The notes: generated from the letters alone by a model not told the origin. A stretch of DNA of 64,000 bases from Streptomyces sp. SirexAA-E (GCF_000177195.2 NC_015953.1:6572001-6636000), one strand, 5' to 3'; numbered from the stretch's first letter, positions 44,270-53,800 are shown. Translations and numbers: made by a program.

Positions 44270-45253
44270 TCAGCCCTTGACCGCGCCGGTGAGCATGCCC
44301 TTCTGGAAGTGCTTCTGGACGAACGGCGACAGCACGGCCACCGGGATCAGCGCGAGCACCATGACCGCCATCTGCACGGCCAGGCTGTTGATCTGCCCGC
44401 TGCTCACCGCCGCGCCCATCGCACCCGGGGGCACCTGGTGCTGGAGGACCAGCTGGCGCAGGATCATCTGCAGCGGGTACTTGTCGCTGTCCTGGATGTA
44501 CAGCATCGCGTTGAACCACTGGCTCCAGTAACCCACCGCGTAGAACAGCGAGATCACCGCGATCACCGCCCGGGACAGCGGCATGACGATCTGGAGCAGG
44601 ATCCGCCACTCACCGGCACCGTCGATACGGGCCGCGTCGATGAGCTCGGGCGCCGTGTCCATGAAGAAGCCGCGCAGGACCAGGATGTTGAAGACGCTGA
44701 TGGCACTCGGCAGGATCATCGACCAGTAGCTGTCGCTCAGCCCGATGCCGGTGACCAGCAGATAGGTCGGTATGAGACCGGCCCCGAAGAACATCGTCGC
44801 CATCATCGTCATCAGCAGCGGCCGGTGCCCGAAGGAGTCCTTGCGGCTCAGCCCGTAGGCGCACAGCACGGAGACCACCATGCTGAACACCGTGCCGACG
44901 ACGGTCAGCCCGATGCTCACGAGCGCCGCCCGGGTGACGGCGCCGCCGCTGAGCAGCTCCTTGTACGCGACGAAGGTGACGCTCTTCGGCCAGACGACCA
45001 GGCCGCCGGCGTCGTTGATCGCCTTCGTGTCGGAGAGGCTGGTCACCACCACGACCCAGATGGGTACGAGGATCACCGCGCAGATGGCGAAGAGCCCGAA
45101 GCCCTTGAAGGCCGCCCCCGCCTTGGTGGGCTCCTCCTCCCACACCGGCCGGGGCTCGGCGCGCAGCACGCGCTGGAGCCGTGTCTCCACCCGCGCGGCC
45201 GCGGGCGGAGCCGGGGGTGTGTCATCCCTGCTCGAGTCCAGGATCGTCGTCAT
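44270..45253 (-). CDS. carbohydrate ABC transporter permease (LplC type)
   Basis: 327 residues from ATG 45253, overlapping the LplB-type gene by 4 nt. The cytoplasmic Pro/Glu-rich head (~1-50) is followed by six membrane helices (GFGLFAICAVILVPIWVVVV, VSMVVSVLCAYGLS-like region, LLMTMMATMFFGAGLIPTYL). The ABC-coupling EAA loop is ELIDAARIDGAGEWRIL. The conserved 'G-L-I-P-T-Y' region and the C-terminal HFQKGMLTGAVKG are hallmarks of the LplC/oligosaccharide permease family. No ATPase is encoded here; a shared MsiK-like ATPase is expected. Confidence 0.92.
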   Translation of the reverse strand: MTTILDSSRDDTPPAPPAAARVETRLQRVLRAEPRPVWEEEPTKAGAAFKGFGLFAICAVILVPIWVVVVTSLSDTKAINDAGGLVVWPKSVTFVAYKELLSGGAVTRAALVSIGLTVVGTVFSMVVSVLCAYGLSRKDSFGHRPLLMTMMATMFFGAGLIPTYLLVTGIGLSDSYWSMILPSAISVFNILVLRGFFMDTAPELIDAARIDGAGEWRILLQIVMPLSRAVIAVISLFYAVGYWSQWFNAMLYIQDSDKYPLQMILRQLVLQHQVPPGAMGAAVSSGQINSLAVQMAVMVLALIPVAVLSPFVQKHFQKGMLTGAVKG

Positions 45254-46332
45254 TTCTTGGAGTACACCCCCTGCTCGCCCATCATGTGGGCGACCTTGTT
45301 GGCTCCCAGCACCATGGCGACGCTGAACAGTCCCTTGAAGATGCCGGCGGCGGCCGCGTAGCCGAAGCCGCCGGTCTTGATGCCCGTCCACCAGATGTAG
45401 GTGTCGAGGATCTCGGAGGCTCCCGCCCCCACCTGGTCCCGCTGGAGCAGGATCTGCTCGAAGTCGAGGTTGAGCGCACTGCCGACCCGCAGCACCAGCA
45501 GCAGGGCGATGACCGGGCGCAGGGCGGGCAGGGTGACGTGCCACATCCGGCGCCAGCGCCCCGCCCCGTCGACGGCCGCGGCCTCGTACAGGTCGGTGTT
45601 GACGGCGGCGAGCGCGGCCAGGAAGACGATCACGCCCCAGCCGGCGTCCTTCCAGATCGCCTGGGAGGTCACCAGGAACTTGAAGAAGCCCGGGTTGGTC
45701 ATCAGGTCGAAGCCCTCGTGACCGTGCTCCCGCAGCCACTGGGCGACCAGACCGGCACCGCCGAACATCTGCTGGAAGACGGTGACGACGAGGACCCAGG
45801 AGAAGAAGTGCGGGAGATAGACGATCGCCTGGACCCAGGCCCGGACCCGCGCGCTCATGATCGTGTTGAGCAGCAGGGCGATGGCGATCGGGATGGGGAA
45901 GAAGAGGATCAGCTGGGTCAGGAAGATGACCAGCGTGTTCAGCAGGACTTCCCAGAAGCGGTAGTCCTGGAAGATCCGGGTGAAGTTGTCGAACCCGACG
46001 AAGGGACTGCCCGTGATGCCGAGGTCGTAGACGTCGTAGTCCTGGAAGGCCACGACGTTCCCGAGCAGCGGGACGTAGTTGAAGACCAGCAGCAGGGCCA
46101 TCGCCGGCAGGGTCATCAGGATGAGCGTGCGGTCGCGGCGCAGCCGCAGCCGGCGCGTGATGCCGCCCCTGGCCGGTGGCTCCTCGGCCTTCTTCTCCTT
46201 CGGCCGGGGGACGGGCGGTCCGGCCGCCCGCGCTCCGCTCCGCCTGACGTCGACGTCCGCGCCGGCGTCCCCGGCCGGATCCGGCCCGTCCGTCCGGCCC
46301 GCGTCACTCGCCACCGTGGCCCGAGGCTTCAC
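45250..46332 (-). CDS. carbohydrate ABC transporter permease (LplB type)
   Basis: 360 residues from GTG 46332 (GGGGAG upstream). An unusual ~70-residue cytoplasmic extension rich in Asp/Gly/Pro/Arg precedes the first helix (LILMTLPAMALLLVFNYVPL). The family signature FVGFDNFTRIFQDYRFWEVL, the helix cluster, and the EAA loop LYEAAAVDGAGRWRRMWHVT follow. The C-terminal NKVAHMMGEQGVYSKK is typical of LplB. It pairs with the LplC gene downstream and lies 104 bp after the binding-protein gene. Confidence 0.92.
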   Translation of the reverse strand: MKPRATVASDAGRTDGPDPAGDAGADVDVRRSGARAAGPPVPRPKEKKAEEPPARGGITRRLRLRRDRTLILMTLPAMALLLVFNYVPLLGNVVAFQDYDVYDLGITGSPFVGFDNFTRIFQDYRFWEVLLNTLVIFLTQLILFFPIPIAIALLLNTIMSARVRAWVQAIVYLPHFFSWVLVVTVFQQMFGGAGLVAQWLREHGHEGFDLMTNPGFFKFLVTSQAIWKDAGWGVIVFLAALAAVNTDLYEAAAVDGAGRWRRMWHVTLPALRPVIALLLVLRVGSALNLDFEQILLQRDQVGAGASEILDTYIWWTGIKTGGFGYAAAAGIFKGLFSVAMVLGANKVAHMMGEQGVYSKK

Positions 46333-46436
46333 CCTGTGCTCCCCATGTCGTGCTCTCCGCCCCGGCCGCCGGGCGTCCTGTCCCCGGCGGCCTGCTGTTC
46401 CTTCGTCGTCCGTACGGCTCGGGTGGCTCGTACGCG

Positions 46437-48110
46437 TCAGACGCCGGAGCCGTTCTTGTCGAGCAGTTCCTGGTACCAGTCGCGGAGCTTGTCGCCGCCG
46501 CTGTTCTTCCAGGTCGTCACGGCCGCGTCGACGTCGCCGACCTTCTTGCGGCCGCGCCGGATGTCCTTCTGAAGGTCGTCGAAGGGCGTGTAAAGGGAGG
46601 CGTAGCGCTGGGGCTCGACGACCTGCATGCCGAAGAAGAGCGGCTTCCTCAGGTGCGGGGCCTGCCGGGCCATCCAGCCCGCGTAGTCCTTGACCAGCTG
46701 CGGTTCGTCGGGGAAGGCGATGGTGTGCGGCGGGGAGGCGACGTACAGGAGCGTCGCGGGCTGCGCCTCCTCGATGCCCTGCGGGGTGAAGGTGGGCACT
46801 CCGCCCTCGACCTTGTAGTGGGTGCCCTCGACGCCGTAGTTGGTGAGCATGAACTCCTCGGTGCCGTACGGCGCCGCGGCGAAGTCGGCGATCGCGAGGA
46901 ACTCCTCGATCCTCTCCTTCGAGAGGTTCTTGTTGAGGAAGGTGAAGATGCCCGCCGGGTCGTCCTGCCACAGGACCGGCTCGCCGCCCTCCGCGGCGAA
47001 GAAGTCCAGGGCCTGCATGTCGAACTGCGGGTTGGCGGCGGCCTGTTCGGTGACCATGCCCTTCCAGCCGCCGGTGCCGTCGTTGTACATGAGGATGTGG
47101 CCGCTGGTGAAGCGGATCTTGGAGTCGGCGTCCTTGTTCGCCTCGGCGTCCGGGTGGACGTATCCGCCGTCGTGGAGCTTGCGGGCGAAGGCGAGGGCCT
47201 CGCGGTACTCCTGGGTCTCGATCTTGTGGACCAGCTTGCCGCCTTCGAGCTGCCAGTAGTGCGGTGCGTCGGGCAGCAGGCCGTAGATCTTCTGGACGCA
47301 GGTCCACAGGTCGTCGAAGGCCCAGACCTTGCTCTTCGGCGCGGTGTACTCCTTGCCGAAGGCGAGCAGGTCGTCGGCGCTCGCCGGGAGGGCCCCGGAG
47401 CCGATCAGGTCCTTGCGGTAGAAGATCGCGTTGCCGATGACCGGATTGGGCATGGGCAGGCCGCGCAGCTTGCCGCCGAAGACGGAGTACTGCCAGGCGC
47501 CGGTCGGGATGTTGGCCAGGTTCGGGTACTTCTTGACGGCGTCGCCCGCGAGATAGGGGCTGAGATCGGCGAACTTGGCGGTGATCGCGTTGCGGATCTG
47601 CCCCTGCATGTTCCAGCCGGGGATGGTCATGACGTCGGGGACGTCGGAGCCGGCCAGGACCGCGCCGATCTTGTCCTGGTAGGTGTTGCCGTCCTGCGGG
47701 TCGAAGTCGAGGGTCGCGCCGACGGCCTTGTTCACCGCCGTGTAGTACGGGTTGTTCTTCTTGGGGACGGTGCCCCACAGCGGTGTCATCACGCGGAACG
47801 CCGATCCCTTGCCGGGCGCCGACTTCACCGAGGCGACCAGCGGGTCCGGCAGCTCGGTGAACCCGGGGCTCGAACCGTTGACGCTCGCCACGTCGGGCTG
47901 GACCAGATTCGACGGCGCGTAGGACGGCAGGACCTTCTTCAGCGCCTTGCCCGTCGTCGTGCCCTCCTTGGCCGCCGAGCCGGAGCCGCTGCCGCCGCAG
48001 GCGGCGAGCAGCGGAGCTCCGCCGGCCACGACGACCGCTGCGAAGGCACCCGATGCGAGGAACCTTCTCCGGCTCGGGGCAGAGGAGGAGGGGGCGGAAT
48101 TCGGCGTCAT
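46437..48110 (-). CDS. oligosaccharide-binding lipoprotein of the ABC importer (LplA type)
   Basis: 557 residues from ATG 48110. Export is by a Tat-type signal (SRRRFLASG) combined with a lipobox (GGAPLLAAC). Length and motifs (NPYYTAVNKAVGATLDFDPQ, GSDVPDVMTIPGWNMQG, GNAIFYRKDLIGSG) fit the large family of binding proteins for complex plant oligosaccharides. As first gene of the operon 48110-39280 it lies behind an operator palindrome at 48277-48290. It should capture xyloglucan oligosaccharides and deliver them to the two permeases. Confidence 0.92.
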   Translation of the reverse strand: MTPNSAPSSSAPSRRRFLASGAFAAVVVAGGAPLLAACGGSGSGSAAKEGTTTGKALKKVLPSYAPSNLVQPDVASVNGSSPGFTELPDPLVASVKSAPGKGSAFRVMTPLWGTVPKKNNPYYTAVNKAVGATLDFDPQDGNTYQDKIGAVLAGSDVPDVMTIPGWNMQGQIRNAITAKFADLSPYLAGDAVKKYPNLANIPTGAWQYSVFGGKLRGLPMPNPVIGNAIFYRKDLIGSGALPASADDLLAFGKEYTAPKSKVWAFDDLWTCVQKIYGLLPDAPHYWQLEGGKLVHKIETQEYREALAFARKLHDGGYVHPDAEANKDADSKIRFTSGHILMYNDGTGGWKGMVTEQAAANPQFDMQALDFFAAEGGEPVLWQDDPAGIFTFLNKNLSKERIEEFLAIADFAAAPYGTEEFMLTNYGVEGTHYKVEGGVPTFTPQGIEEAQPATLLYVASPPHTIAFPDEPQLVKDYAGWMARQAPHLRKPLFFGMQVVEPQRYASLYTPFDDLQKDIRRGRKKVGDVDAAVTTWKNSGGDKLRDWYQELLDKNGSGV

Positions 48111-48276
48111 TGCGTCAACCCTTCGAGGCGCACCAGGACGACACGCGGCGGGTGACCGCCGTTCGGTTCCTGTGTCTGAGGTGGGGCGTTACTGGCCGGG
48201 CCGGCTGCACGGCACCGGCCGGTATGAAGCGGTCCAACTGAGGTTCCACAGCGGTCCGGCAGCGGGTCCCACACTG

Positions 48277-48290
48277 TCGAAGCGCTTCGA
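48277..48290. promoter_or_regulatory. LacI-type operator upstream of the transporter operon
   Basis: TCGAAGCGCTTCGA, a perfect 14-bp palindrome, 167 bp upstream of ATG 48110 and on the transporter side of the divergent promoter region. Identical to the core of the operator near the LacI gene at 26537-26550. Confidence 0.8.
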
Positions 48291-48418
48291 TGTTGCAGCG
48301 AGGTTAAGTGACGGACCCCGGTCGCACAAGAGTCCGTTTCCAGATTCCTCCGACCTGTTTCCGAACCGTTTCCCGGCGCACTGTGGGCCTCCTGTGCCCG
48401 TCAGGAGGGTCCGCACCC

Positions 48419-48448
48419 TTGACACCTGCGGGGTTGTCCGCCGAGCAT
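48419..48448 (+). promoter_or_regulatory. promoter of the GH3-GH31 operon
   Basis: TTGACA (48419-48424), an 18-bp spacer, then GAGCAT (48443-48448) as a weak -10. The second operator starts at the last base of this -10, so a bound repressor would block RNA polymerase. Confidence 0.55.
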
Positions 48449-48461
48449 CGAAGCGCTTCGA
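48448..48461. promoter_or_regulatory. LacI-type operator overlapping the GH3-GH31 promoter
   Basis: TCGAAGCGCTTCGA again, 80 bp before the GH3 start and overlapping the probable -10/transcription start. Same core as at 26537 and 48277. Confidence 0.8.
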
Positions 48462-48540
48462 AAGATCTTCCCCTCGTGTCGAGGGCTCTTTCGACGCCCG
48501 ACGATCGGAAAACCTCCCACCTCTCCAAGGGGACCCGCAC

Positions 48541-51423
48541 GTGACGGACCATCCGCTTCCCTTCCGCGATCCGCGGCTGCCCTTCGCCGCACGCGTCGAC
48601 GACCTGCTCGGGCGGCTCACGCTCGACGAACGGATCGCGATGCTGCACCAGTTCGCACCCGCGGTGGAACGGCTGGGGCTCGGCCCCTTCCGCACCGGAC
48701 AGGAGGCGCTCCACGGGGTCGCCTGGATGGGAGGCGCCACCGTCTTCCCGCAGGCCGTCGGACTCGGCGCCACCTGGAACGAGGAACTGGTCCGCCGGGT
48801 CGGCGAGGCCGTCGGCGACGAGGTCCGCGCCAAGCGCGCCACGGACGACCGCGTCGGCCTCAACGTCTGGGCCCCGACGGTGAACCTGCTGCGCCACCCG
48901 CTGTGGGGACGCGGCGAGGAGGGGTACGCCGAGGACCCGGCGCTCACCTCCGCGATCGCCGTCGCCTACACCCGGGGGCTGCGCGGCGACCACCCGCACT
49001 ACTGGCGCACCGCCCCGGTCCTCAAGCACTGGCTGGCCCACAACAACGAGACCGACCGCGACACCGCGTCCTCCTCCGTACGCCCGCGCGTCCTGCACGA
49101 GTACGACCTGCGGGCCTTCCGCGACGCGGTGCGCGCGGGCGCGGTGGCCGGTGTCATGCCCGCCTACAACCTGGTCAACGGCCGCCCCAACCACGTCTCC
49201 CCGCTCCTGGGACAGCACCTGCGGAGCTGGACCGACCAGTCGCTCGTCGTCTGCTCGGACGCGGGCGCGCCGTCCAACCTGGTCGACTCCGAGCACTACT
49301 TCGACACCCACGAGGAGGCCACCGCCGCCTCCCTGAAGGCGGGTGTCGACAGCTTCACCGACCACGGCCAGGACTCCTCCGTGATGACCGGCCGGATCCG
49401 CGGCGCGCTGGAGAAGGGACTCCTCGCCGAGAAGGACATCGACACCGCCGTCCGCCGGCTGCTCGCCCTGCGCTTCGCGCTCGGCGAGTTCGACCCCGGA
49501 CTCGACCCGTACGCGTCGACGGACGCCTTCGACACCCCCGGGCACCGGGCGCTCGCGCAGGAGGCCGCCGAGCAGGCCGTGGTGCTGCTCGAGAACGACG
49601 GGCTGCTGCCCCTCGTGCCCGCCGACGGCCGGACCGTCGCCGTCGTCGGACTGCTCGCCGACGCCTGCAAGCTCGACTGGTACAGCGGCACGCTCCTGCA
49701 CCGCTCGACCCCGCTCGACGGCATCCGCGCGCGCTACGGCGCCGAGAACGTGCTGTTCGCCGAAGGGGCCGACCGGGTCCGGCTCAGATGCGCGGACGGC
49801 TGGCTGCGGGTGCCCGAGGGCACCGCCCCGACGGACGGTGAGGCCCGCGGCGCGGAAGGCGCCCTGGACCCCGCACTGCTGGCCGGCCGCACCGACCTGC
49901 CGCCGCTGGTGTGCGACGACACGGCCACCGAACTCGCGGTGGTCGACTGGGGCGACGGCGTCCTCACCTTCCGCACCGGCGAGGGCCGCTACCTCTCGGT
50001 CGCCGACGACGGGTACGTCAGGGCGTCGGCGGACGAGCCGGGCGGCTGGGTCGTCCAGGAGACCTTCCGCAGGGAAGCGGTGGAGGGGCACGAGGACGGA
50101 CACCGCCTTGTACACATCGGAACGGGTGGATACGTCTCTGTCGCCGCCGACGGCGTGAAGGTTGCCGTCGCGGGGGAGGGGATTCCCGCTGCCGGTGCCA
50201 CCGTCTTCACGACCGAGACGGTGGAGCGCGGGGTGGACGCCGTGGCGCGCGCCGCCGCGGCCGCCGACACCGTGATCGTCGTCGCCGGCAACGACCCCCA
50301 CATCAACGGCCGGGAGACCGAGGACCGCACCACGCTCGCGCTCCCCGCCCAGCAGGAGAGCCTGTGGCGCGCCGCCCACGCCGCCAATCCCCGTACGGCC
50401 CTCGTCCTCACCTCGTCCTACCCCTACGCGGTCGCGGACGCCGCGGCGATCCTGCCCGCGCTGGTGTGGACCGCGCACGGCGGTCAGGCGGCCGGTACCG
50501 CGCTGGCCCGGGTGCTCGCCGGTGACGTGTCCCCGGCCGGGCGGCTCCCGCAGACCTGGTACGCCCGTGACGAGGATCTGCCCGGCCTGCTCGACTACGA
50601 CATCATCGGTTCCGGTCAGACCTACCTGTACTTCGACGGCACCCCGCTCTTCCCGTTCGGACACGGACTCGCCTACACCCGGTTCGGCTACACGGACCTG
50701 GCCGCCGAACCGGCCGGTGACCGCGTGCGGGTGGCACTGACCGTCACCAACGAGGGGGCCGTCGCAGCCGACGAGGTGGCCCAGGTCTATGTGCGGGCGG
50801 CGCGGGCCGAGGACCGCGACCTGCCGCGCCGCAAGCTGGCCGGCCACCGCAGGGTGCACCTCGCCCCCGGAGCGGCCGAGCGCCTCACCTTCGACGTCCC
50901 CGTCGAGGAGCTGGGCCACTGGAGCGTGGCGCACGACCGCTGGACCGTGGAGCCGGGCACGTACGAGATCCTCGCCGGTGCCTCCAGCGCCGACGTCCGC
51001 CTCACCACGACGGTCGAGATCGCGGGTGCGCCCTCCGGGGCACGCCCCGTCGTACGGCACGGCCTGGAGGCGGCCGGCTACGACACGCAGCAGGACACGG
51101 AGATCCTCGACCGTACGAAGGAGGACGGCGACGCCGTCGCCCCCGCCCACGACGGGCGTCCCGGTGAACTGCTGTACCGTGCCTGCGACTTCGGTGCCGG
51201 AGTGGGTGGCCTGACGCTGACCGCCTCGGGCGGGGGCTCGGTCGTCGTCGAGGCGGGCGGCGAGAGGGCGGAGACGCTCGTCCCCGACACCGGCGGACCG
51301 TACGCGTTCCGCACCGTCGAGGCCGCCTTCGGCCCGCGCGGCGTGCACGACCTGCGCGTCACCCTGCGGGGCACCGTGCGGCTGGCCCGCATCGGCTTCA
51401 CCCCGGCCGGAGGCGCCGAGTGA
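48541..51423 (+). CDS. GH3 beta-glucosidase with an inserted domain
   Basis: 960 residues from GTG 48541 behind AAGGGGACC. The GH3 N-domain (LLGRLTLDERIAMLHQF..., KHWLAHNNETDRDTASSSVR) carries nucleophile D240 in SLVVCSDAGAPSNLVDSEHY. The C-domain begins VVLLENDGLLPLVPADG. It is interrupted around residues 395-545 by a beta-rich, fascin-like insert with repeated phrases ('RYLSVADDGYVRASAD', 'GGYVSVAADGVKVAVAG'). It then resumes (VVAGNDPHINGRETEDRTTL, GHGLAYTRFGY), with a fibronectin-III-like domain and a C-terminal galactose-binding-like domain. No signal peptide, so it is cytoplasmic. Hydrolyses the beta-1,4-glucose backbone after side-chain removal. Confidence 0.9.
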   Translation: MTDHPLPFRDPRLPFAARVDDLLGRLTLDERIAMLHQFAPAVERLGLGPFRTGQEALHGVAWMGGATVFPQAVGLGATWNEELVRRVGEAVGDEVRAKRATDDRVGLNVWAPTVNLLRHPLWGRGEEGYAEDPALTSAIAVAYTRGLRGDHPHYWRTAPVLKHWLAHNNETDRDTASSSVRPRVLHEYDLRAFRDAVRAGAVAGVMPAYNLVNGRPNHVSPLLGQHLRSWTDQSLVVCSDAGAPSNLVDSEHYFDTHEEATAASLKAGVDSFTDHGQDSSVMTGRIRGALEKGLLAEKDIDTAVRRLLALRFALGEFDPGLDPYASTDAFDTPGHRALAQEAAEQAVVLLENDGLLPLVPADGRTVAVVGLLADACKLDWYSGTLLHRSTPLDGIRARYGAENVLFAEGADRVRLRCADGWLRVPEGTAPTDGEARGAEGALDPALLAGRTDLPPLVCDDTATELAVVDWGDGVLTFRTGEGRYLSVADDGYVRASADEPGGWVVQETFRREAVEGHEDGHRLVHIGTGGYVSVAADGVKVAVAGEGIPAAGATVFTTETVERGVDAVARAAAAADTVIVVAGNDPHINGRETEDRTTLALPAQQESLWRAAHAANPRTALVLTSSYPYAVADAAAILPALVWTAHGGQAAGTALARVLAGDVSPAGRLPQTWYARDEDLPGLLDYDIIGSGQTYLYFDGTPLFPFGHGLAYTRFGYTDLAAEPAGDRVRVALTVTNEGAVAADEVAQVYVRAARAEDRDLPRRKLAGHRRVHLAPGAAERLTFDVPVEELGHWSVAHDRWTVEPGTYEILAGASSADVRLTTTVEIAGAPSGARPVVRHGLEAAGYDTQQDTEILDRTKEDGDAVAPAHDGRPGELLYRACDFGAGVGGLTLTASGGGSVVVEAGGERAETLVPDTGGPYAFRTVEAAFGPRGVHDLRVTLRGTVRLARIGFTPAGGAE

Positions 51424-51478
51424 CGCCCCCGCCGCCCGGCCCCCGACGAAACCCCCGTGCCCCCGGCAAGGAGTCCTC

Positions 51479-53746
51479 ATGAAGTTCACCGACGGCTTCT
51501 GGCTCATGCGTGAGGGCGTCCGCGCGTCCTACGCGACCGAGATCCGCGATCTGCGCGTCGAGGAGAGCCGGTTCACCGCGTTCGCCGCCGTCAAGCGGGT
51601 GGCGGCACGCGGCGACACCCTCAACACCCCGCTCCTCACCGTCGAGTGCTTCTCGCCGGCCGAGGGCGTCATCGGCGTGCGCGCCACCCACCACGCCGGG
51701 AAGGCGTGGCGCGGCCCCGACTTCGCGCTGTTCCCCGGGGACGGCACCGCACCCGCGCCCCGCACCCGCCGGGACGGCACCGTCACCGAACTCACCAGCG
51801 GCCCGCTCACCCTGCGCACGGACGGCGACGGACCCTGGGGCCTCACCTTCCTCGGCCCCGACGGGCGGCGCCTGACCGGCGTCGGCCCCAAGGGCACCGC
51901 GTTCGCCACCACCCCCGACGGCTGCCACCACATGATCGCCCAACTCGTCCTGGACGTCGGGGAGAACATCTACGGACTCGGCGAGCGCTTCACTCCGTAC
52001 GTGAAGAACGGCCAGACCGTCGACATCTGGCAGGCCGACGGCGGCACCAGCAGCGAACAGGCCTACAAGAACGTCCCGTTCTACCTCTCCTCGCGCGGCT
52101 ACGGCGTCTTCGTCAACCACCCCGGCAAGGTCTCCTTCGAGGTCGGATCGGAATCCGTCGGGCAGGTGCAGTTCAGCGTCGAGGACCAGTCGCTGGAGTA
52201 CTACGTCGTCGCCGGCCCCACCCCCAAGGACGTCCTCGCCCGCTACACGGCCCTGACCGGCAGGCCCGCGCTGCCGCCCGCCTGGTCGTTCGGCCTCTGG
52301 CTGACCACCTCGTTCTGCACCTCGTACGACGAGGCCACCGTCACCTCGTTCGTCGACGGCATGGCCGAGCGCGGCATCCCGCTCAGCGTCTTCCACTTCG
52401 ACTGCTTCTGGATGCGCGAGTACCAGTGGTCCGACTTCCTGTGGGACCCCGAGGTCTTCCCGGACCCGGAGGGCATGCTGGCCCGGCTCAAGGCCCGAGG
52501 ACTGCGCGTCAGTATGTGGATCAACCCGTACATCGCCCAGAAGTCGGCCCTGTTCGCGGAAGGCGCCGAACGCGGCTACCTGGTGCGGCGCCCCGACGGC
52601 GACATCTGGCAGTGGGACCTGTGGCAGCCGGGGATGGCCCTGGTCGACTTCACCAACCCCGCGGCGGCCGCCTGGTACAACGACAAGCTGCGCCTCCTGC
52701 TCGACCAGGGCGTCGACTGCTTCAAGACCGACTTCGGCGAGCGCGTCCCCACCGACGTCGTCTGGCACGACGGCTCCGACCCGGAGCGCATGCACAACTA
52801 CTACGCGCAGATCTACAACCGCACCGTCTTCGAACTCCTGGAGAAGGAGCGCGGCGCCGGGGAGGCCGTCCTCTTCGCCCGCTCCGCGACCGCCGGCGGC
52901 CAGCAGTACCCGGTGCACTGGGGCGGCGACTGCTTCGCCTCCTTCACCGCGATGGCCGAGTCGCTGCGCGGCGGGCTCTCCCTGTCGCTGTCCGGCTTCG
53001 GCTTCTGGAGCCACGACATCGGCGGCTTCGAGGGCACACCGGACCCGGCGGTCTTCAAGCGCTGGCTCGCCTTCGGCCTGCTCTCCTCGCACAGCCGGCT
53101 GCACGGCAACGTCTCCTACCGGGTGCCGTGGGAGTTCGGCGAGGAGGCCGTGGACGTGGCCCGGCGGTTCACCCTGCTCAAGCACCGGCTCATGCCGTAC
53201 CTCTACGGGGTGGCCGCCGAGGCCCACCGCACGGGCGTCCCGATGATGCGCCCCATGCTGGCCGAGTTCCCCGACGACCCCGCCACCCGCACCCTGGACC
53301 GGCAGTACATGCTCGGCCCCGACCTCCTGGTCGCCCCGGTGTTCACCGAGGAAGGCGAGGTCGAGTACTACCTCCCCGAGGGCACTTGGACCTCGCTGCT
53401 CACCGGCGAGAGCGTCACCGGACCCGCCTGGCGCCACGAGACCCACGGCTTCGGCAGCCTGCCGCTGCTGGTGCGGGACGGGGCCGTACTGCCCTGGGGC
53501 GCCGACGACCAGCGCCCGGACGGCGACTGGCTGGACGGCCTCACCTTGCGGGTCTTCGGCCCGTCCACGGGTGAGCGCACCGTCACGGTGCCGGACCTCA
53601 CCGGGGCCACGGCCGCGTCGTTCCACGTCGTACGGGACGCGGCCGGCGTACGGGTCACGGCCGAGGGCACCGACCGCCCGTACCGCGTCACTGCCGAGGA
53701 CAGCGGGGCGGCGGGGGAGGGGACGGGGACCGTGACCGTCGCCTGA
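51479..53746 (+). CDS. GH31 alpha-xylosidase (YicI-like)
   Basis: 755 residues; ATG 51479 behind CAAGGAG. N-terminal beta-sandwich, then the catalytic barrel: ENIYGLGERFTPYVKNGQTV, PPAWSFGLWLTTSFCTSYDE, FDCFWMREYQWSDFLWD, nucleophile D418 in DCFKTDFGERVPTDV, and LSGFGFWSHDIGGFEG. The YicI-type 'W-x-S-F-C-T-S-Y' and 'FGER' loops and cytoplasmic location indicate an alpha-xylosidase that removes alpha-1,6-xylose from xyloglucan oligosaccharides rather than an alpha-glucosidase. Second gene of the operon with GH3; a strong terminator follows. Confidence 0.9.
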   Translation: MKFTDGFWLMREGVRASYATEIRDLRVEESRFTAFAAVKRVAARGDTLNTPLLTVECFSPAEGVIGVRATHHAGKAWRGPDFALFPGDGTAPAPRTRRDGTVTELTSGPLTLRTDGDGPWGLTFLGPDGRRLTGVGPKGTAFATTPDGCHHMIAQLVLDVGENIYGLGERFTPYVKNGQTVDIWQADGGTSSEQAYKNVPFYLSSRGYGVFVNHPGKVSFEVGSESVGQVQFSVEDQSLEYYVVAGPTPKDVLARYTALTGRPALPPAWSFGLWLTTSFCTSYDEATVTSFVDGMAERGIPLSVFHFDCFWMREYQWSDFLWDPEVFPDPEGMLARLKARGLRVSMWINPYIAQKSALFAEGAERGYLVRRPDGDIWQWDLWQPGMALVDFTNPAAAAWYNDKLRLLLDQGVDCFKTDFGERVPTDVVWHDGSDPERMHNYYAQIYNRTVFELLEKERGAGEAVLFARSATAGGQQYPVHWGGDCFASFTAMAESLRGGLSLSLSGFGFWSHDIGGFEGTPDPAVFKRWLAFGLLSSHSRLHGNVSYRVPWEFGEEAVDVARRFTLLKHRLMPYLYGVAAEAHRTGVPMMRPMLAEFPDDPATRTLDRQYMLGPDLLVAPVFTEEGEVEYYLPEGTWTSLLTGESVTGPAWRHETHGFGSLPLLVRDGAVLPWGADDQRPDGDWLDGLTLRVFGPSTGERTVTVPDLTGATAASFHVVRDAAGVRVTAEGTDRPYRVTAEDSGAAGEGTGTVTVA

Positions 53747-53766
53747 ACCGCTTCGTCCCGCGCGAG

Positions 53767-53800
53767 GGAGGCCCGGCGCGTCCGTACGCGCCGGGCCTCC
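53767..53800 (+). terminator. hairpin terminator after the GH31 gene
   Basis: GGAGGCCCGGCGCGT and ACGCGCCGGGCCTCC form a 15-bp perfect stem with a 4-nt loop, 20 bp after the stop codon. Confidence 0.85.

Noticed and set aside
48304..51507. 1067-residue open frame antisense to the GH3 gene
   Set aside because: Shadow of the GH3 reading frame; no recognisable domain and biased Gly/Val/Arg composition.
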